Source of the DNA: Marinospirillum sp.
GTDB lineage: Bacteria > Pseudomonadota > Gammaproteobacteria > Pseudomonadales > Halomonadaceae
NCBI RefSeq assembly: GCF_014859565.1
Contig: NZ_JACUUA010000220.1
Span: 1 to 5,236 of the forward strand
Length of the DNA stretch: 5,236 bases
Reading direction: 5' to 3'
A program made the position numbers and the translations under genes. The notes under the pieces are model-generated. The model made no database searches. It saw only the letters and a program-made list of their open reading frames with translations, and had not been told where the DNA came from. The first letter of the stretch is position 1, and the number at the start of each line of letters is the position of its first letter. This document shows, one piece after another, positions 5,204 through 5,236 of this stretch.

Positions 5204-5236
5204 GGGTTGCAGGTAGTAACTAACAGCTGGTATTCT

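Overview
The window reads as accessory DNA of a Gram-negative bacterium, most likely a proteobacterium. The evidence is a Sec-type signal peptide, a lipoprotein with a lipobox and a non-Asp +2 residue (outer-membrane type), a periplasm-facing bitopic protein, a membrane-anchored lytic transglycosylase and E. coli-like promoters and ribosome binding sites. Species or replicon type cannot be fixed from the sequence alone. There is no integrase, origin, tRNA or IS element in view.

Layout. Positions 1-1408 (minus strand) hold the N-terminal 469 codons of a superfamily 1 UvrD/FBH1-like helicase whose 3' end lies outside the window. A 213-bp divergent intergenic region (1409-1621) carries a good sigma70-type promoter for the plus strand. 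Positions 1622-3822 (plus) hold three tightly packed genes: a secreted protein with a TcpQ-like/secretin-N0-like C-terminal domain, a lipoprotein with an N0-like and possibly an N1-like domain, and a bitopic membrane protein with a small beta-rich C-terminal domain resembling PilP/T2SS-C type modules. A strong intrinsic terminator follows at 3857-3880. It is fused with what looks like a new promoter for the next gene, a GTG-started, membrane-anchored lytic transglycosylase (3912-4679). Convergent to that, on the minus strand, lies an unrecognised 130-residue four-helix membrane protein (5077-4685). Upstream of its start are two exact tandem copies of a 43-bp hairpin-forming repeat, then an 8-bp inverted repeat.

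How it may work together (inference). Secretin-periplasmic-domain-like proteins, an OM lipoprotein, an inner-membrane bitopic protein and a peptidoglycan-cutting enzyme are the parts needed to build an envelope-spanning channel, such as a type IVB secretion system, conjugation machine or type IVb pilus. None of the hallmark parts (ATPase, secretin channel, VirB10/DotG, coupling protein, pilin) is inside the window, so the machine cannot be named. The divergent helicase would fit a mobile element or DNA-transfer context but does not prove it.
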